Positions 7,198-8,504 of a stretch of DNA of 8,504 bases are shown here, piece after piece. The notes beneath the pieces are model-generated. The model was not told the DNA's origin. It was given only the letters and a program-made list of their open reading frames with translations, and did not search any database. Numbering within the stretch: position 1 is the stretch's first letter; each line of letters starts with the position of its first letter. A program made the position numbers and the translations under genes. The DNA lies in NCBI GenBank assembly GCA_964347995.1, contig CAYGBA010000064.1:1-8504 (forward strand), written 5' to 3'. The stretch is from GCA-020348365 sp964347995 (GTDB lineage: Archaea; Thermoproteota; Bathyarchaeia; Bathyarchaeales; Bathyarchaeaceae).

Positions 7198-7227
7198 GTA
7201 ATATTGTTCTTCAAAAAGTGCTATAAG
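7198..7227 (-). promoter_or_regulatory. Possible promoter of the glycosyltransferase gene
   Basis: On the minus strand there are two A/T boxes: CTTATAG (7227-7221) and CAATATTA (7205-7198). They would place initiation near 7198 and 7175, leaving leaders of about 50 and 30 bases before the ATG at 7145. Neither is decisive. The terminator-like tract just upstream (7281-7304) supports independent transcription. Confidence 0.3.
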
Positions 7228-7280
7228 CTCCGTCTGTGTTTTAGTGCCTGCGCGTTACTAGACGGAAAAGGTGTATAGGT

Positions 7281-7304
7281 AAAAAAAAGGGAGGGAGGTG
7301 GGGG
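7281..7304 (-). terminator. Pyrimidine tract ending in T8 after the surface-protein stop
   Basis: On the minus strand the TAA stop (7307-7305) is followed at once by an almost pure C/T tract: CCCC, ACCTCCCTCCC, then eight T residues at 7288-7281. U-tracts without a required hairpin are the known form of archaeal intrinsic terminators. Its position immediately after the stop and before the spacer to the next minus-strand gene makes termination likely. Confidence 0.6.
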
Positions 7305-8504
7305 TTATCCTATTATTCCTATGTTGTTGTTTATGTTGTCGCAGATTGTTTTTGCTTCTTCATAGTCGTGGAACGTGCTGTTGCTGTTCATCAGTATGTT
7401 TTCGCAGTATGCTATGGCTTCGCCGACGGTCTCCAAACCACCGTATATCGCACTGTCTATATGTGTACCCATTGATAACTTGCCGCTGACCATGTTCAGC
7501 CAGGTTGCCAGCAGTTGTGCCTCTGCTCTAGCCTTCATCCAATGCCTGCGCGTGACGAACCATCCATTACGACTCCAGAGGATTCTATATGCATTCCAAA
7601 GGGTGTCGTCGTTGTCGCCCTCATAAATTCCTTGGAACAGGGTGAGGGCTGACCTCAGGCTGATCTGCTCAAGATAGTCCAGCAATTCGTCTTCTGTGAC
7701 TTGTGCAGTTCCTCTGTTGAAGAGGTACACGTACACTTGGTGTTTCCAGAATCCAATGGTCCTAGGCTCCGGTGTAATGACGGGTGTGAAGGTGGCTTTG
7801 ATGGTGCCTCCACATTTGATGTGGAAGGTTAGCTCGTTGCCGACTTCGCTTATGACGTCGAGGTTGCCGGTGACCTCCCAACCAACGAATTCATAGCCTG
7901 GATTAGCGTTGGCGATGGCCGTCAGAGTGGTGCAGTAATCCCAGGTGTCAGATTGACCGTTGAGATAGGTCTGGCCGCCGACGATGGTGATGTTCCCGCC
8001 TTCGGGCGGATCAATGATGAACGTAACCGTGCATTCAGTTGGTGTGAAGGTGGCTTTGATGGTGCCTCCACATTTGATGTGGAAGGTTAGCTCGTNNNNN
8101 NNNNNNNNNNNNNNNNNNNNNNNNNNNNNNNNNNNNNNNNNNNNNNNNNNNNNNNNNNNNNNNNNNNNNNNNNNNNNNNNNNNNNNNNNNNNNNNTGGTG
8201 ATGTTCCCGCCTTCGGGCGGATCAATGATGAACGTAACCGTGCATTCAGTGATGACCTCTACTGTGGCGTCGTCGAGGTCGGTAACTGGGTAGTTCCATG
8301 GGTCCAGGCCAGTCGCGTTTCCCCAGTTGGTTACGGTGTCTATGGGCCAGGCTTCGAGTTTGAAGGTCTTTGTTTCTCCCACTGCTAGGTCGAATGGTGC
8401 CGGGGAAATAGTGTCGTATATGTCGTCTGTTACATTGACGTTGTGTAGCGGGTATGGTCCTGGGTTGGTGACTTCATAGGTGTAGACGACCTTTTCGCCA
8501 GCGT
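7305..8504 (-). CDS. Secreted/surface repeat protein, C-terminal part (5'-partial, gapped)
   Basis: The gene enters from the right edge without a start and ends at TAA 7307-7305. In protein order it shows a DUF11-like Ig-fold domain (about 8504-8250; motifs YTYEVTNPGP, VGETKTF and DDATVEV), then divergent InlB B-type repeats (about 8250-7783) with VTFIIDPPEGG, NPGYEFVGW and ATFTP. A C-terminal domain (about 7782-7308) opens with RTIGFWKHQ and holds a helix-rich stretch with AEAQLLATWLN. GFWK plus a later QLxAxxLN pattern recurs in many secreted bacterial and archaeal proteins. Each repeat has three cysteines (TECTV, DYCTT, IKCGG). No transmembrane anchor or sorting signal is seen at the C-terminus (NNIGIIG). 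The apparent frame change across 8096-8195 comes from the placeholder length of the N gap, so I treat both sides as one gene. A cell-surface or extracellular adhesive or structural role is inferred. Confidence 0.8.
7783..8040 (-). repeat. Complete 258-base InlB B-type repeat unit
   Basis: This unit encodes 86 residues, from TECTVTFIIDPP through the GYEFVGW core to ATFTP. Its first 55 bases (7783-7837) are identical to 8041-8095, and another 55-base stretch (7985-8039) is identical to 8196-8250. Identity at the DNA level with no synonymous change points to very recent duplication or ongoing gene conversion between units. Confidence 0.85.
8041..8250 (-). repeat. Second repeat unit(s), interrupted by assembly gap
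   Basis: The two sequenced ends (8041-8095 and 8196-8250) match the complete unit exactly, but the middle is 100 N. If only one unit is present, the missing piece is 147 bases. Extra whole units of 258 bases could also be hidden. The unit at 8250 joins directly to the DUF11-like domain. Confidence 0.8.
8096..8195. other. 100-N scaffold gap inside the tandem repeat
   Basis: Exactly 100 N is the customary placeholder for a gap of unknown length. It sits inside a tandem repeat whose units are identical and longer than short reads, which explains the failed assembly. As written it shifts the reading frame by one base; any length divisible by three restores it. Confidence 0.97.

Noticed and set aside
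7245..7553. 11-base word TGCCTGCGCGT repeated at 7245-7255 and 7543-7553
   Set aside because: One copy is coding and one is intergenic, with no flanking similarity, so this is probably chance.
8035..8382. Genuine frameshift or pseudogene in the surface protein
   Set aside because: The frame offset is fully explained by the arbitrary 100-N gap; the predicted 147-base gap restores the frame.
7984..8388. Plus-strand open frame across the N gap
   Set aside because: It is antisense to the surface-protein repeats and includes the placeholder N run; it carries no independent coding signal.

Overview
The window looks like a piece of an uncultured archaeal genome, most likely from the Thermoproteota/Bathyarchaeia side. 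The case rests on short TATA-like boxes about 25-40 bases before several starts, a pyrimidine tract ending in T8 after a stop codon, a type-2 (archaeal/eukaryotic-like) isoleucyl-tRNA synthetase, and a site-2 protease followed by a processive-type GT2 enzyme. The lineage is inferred from gene character and was not tested by a search. A run of exactly 100 N at 8096-8195 shows that this is scaffolded draft sequence, probably a metagenome bin.

Layout. 1-275: non-coding, with a three-copy 8-base repeat, a possible hairpin, and a TATA box with a Shine-Dalgarno (SD) sequence before ileS. 276-3662 (+): ileS, complete, with an unusual GVHH signature in place of HIGH. 3663-3795: non-coding, with a probable promoter. 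3796-4101 (+): a small GYD-domain protein. 4144-5259 (-): an intramembrane site-2 metalloprotease, convergent with the GYD gene. 5260-5450: a divergent intergenic region with promoter-like boxes and a perfect inverted repeat. 5451-5681 (+): a small zinc-ribbon protein with a C-terminal membrane helix. 5691-7145 (-): a membrane GT2 glycosyltransferase of the cellulose/hyaluronan/poly-GlcNAc synthase type. 7146-7304: terminator and putative promoter. 7305-8504 (-): the 3' part of a large secreted or cell-surface protein. Reading from its N-terminal side, it has a DUF11-like Ig-fold domain, at least two near-identical 86-residue InlB B-type repeats, and a C-terminal 'GFWK' domain. The gene runs off the right edge and is broken by the N gap.

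The genes do not form one obvious operon. ileS is housekeeping. The GYD protein, protease and zinc-ribbon protein are separately promoted singletons. The glycosyltransferase and the repeat-rich surface protein share a strand and may both serve the cell envelope, but a terminator lies between them. I see no defence system, CRISPR array, intact mobile element, rRNA or tRNA. The most informative oddity is the collapsed tandem repeat: the reading-frame arithmetic shows that the 100-N gap length is wrong, and one missing repeat remainder of 147 bases restores the frame.
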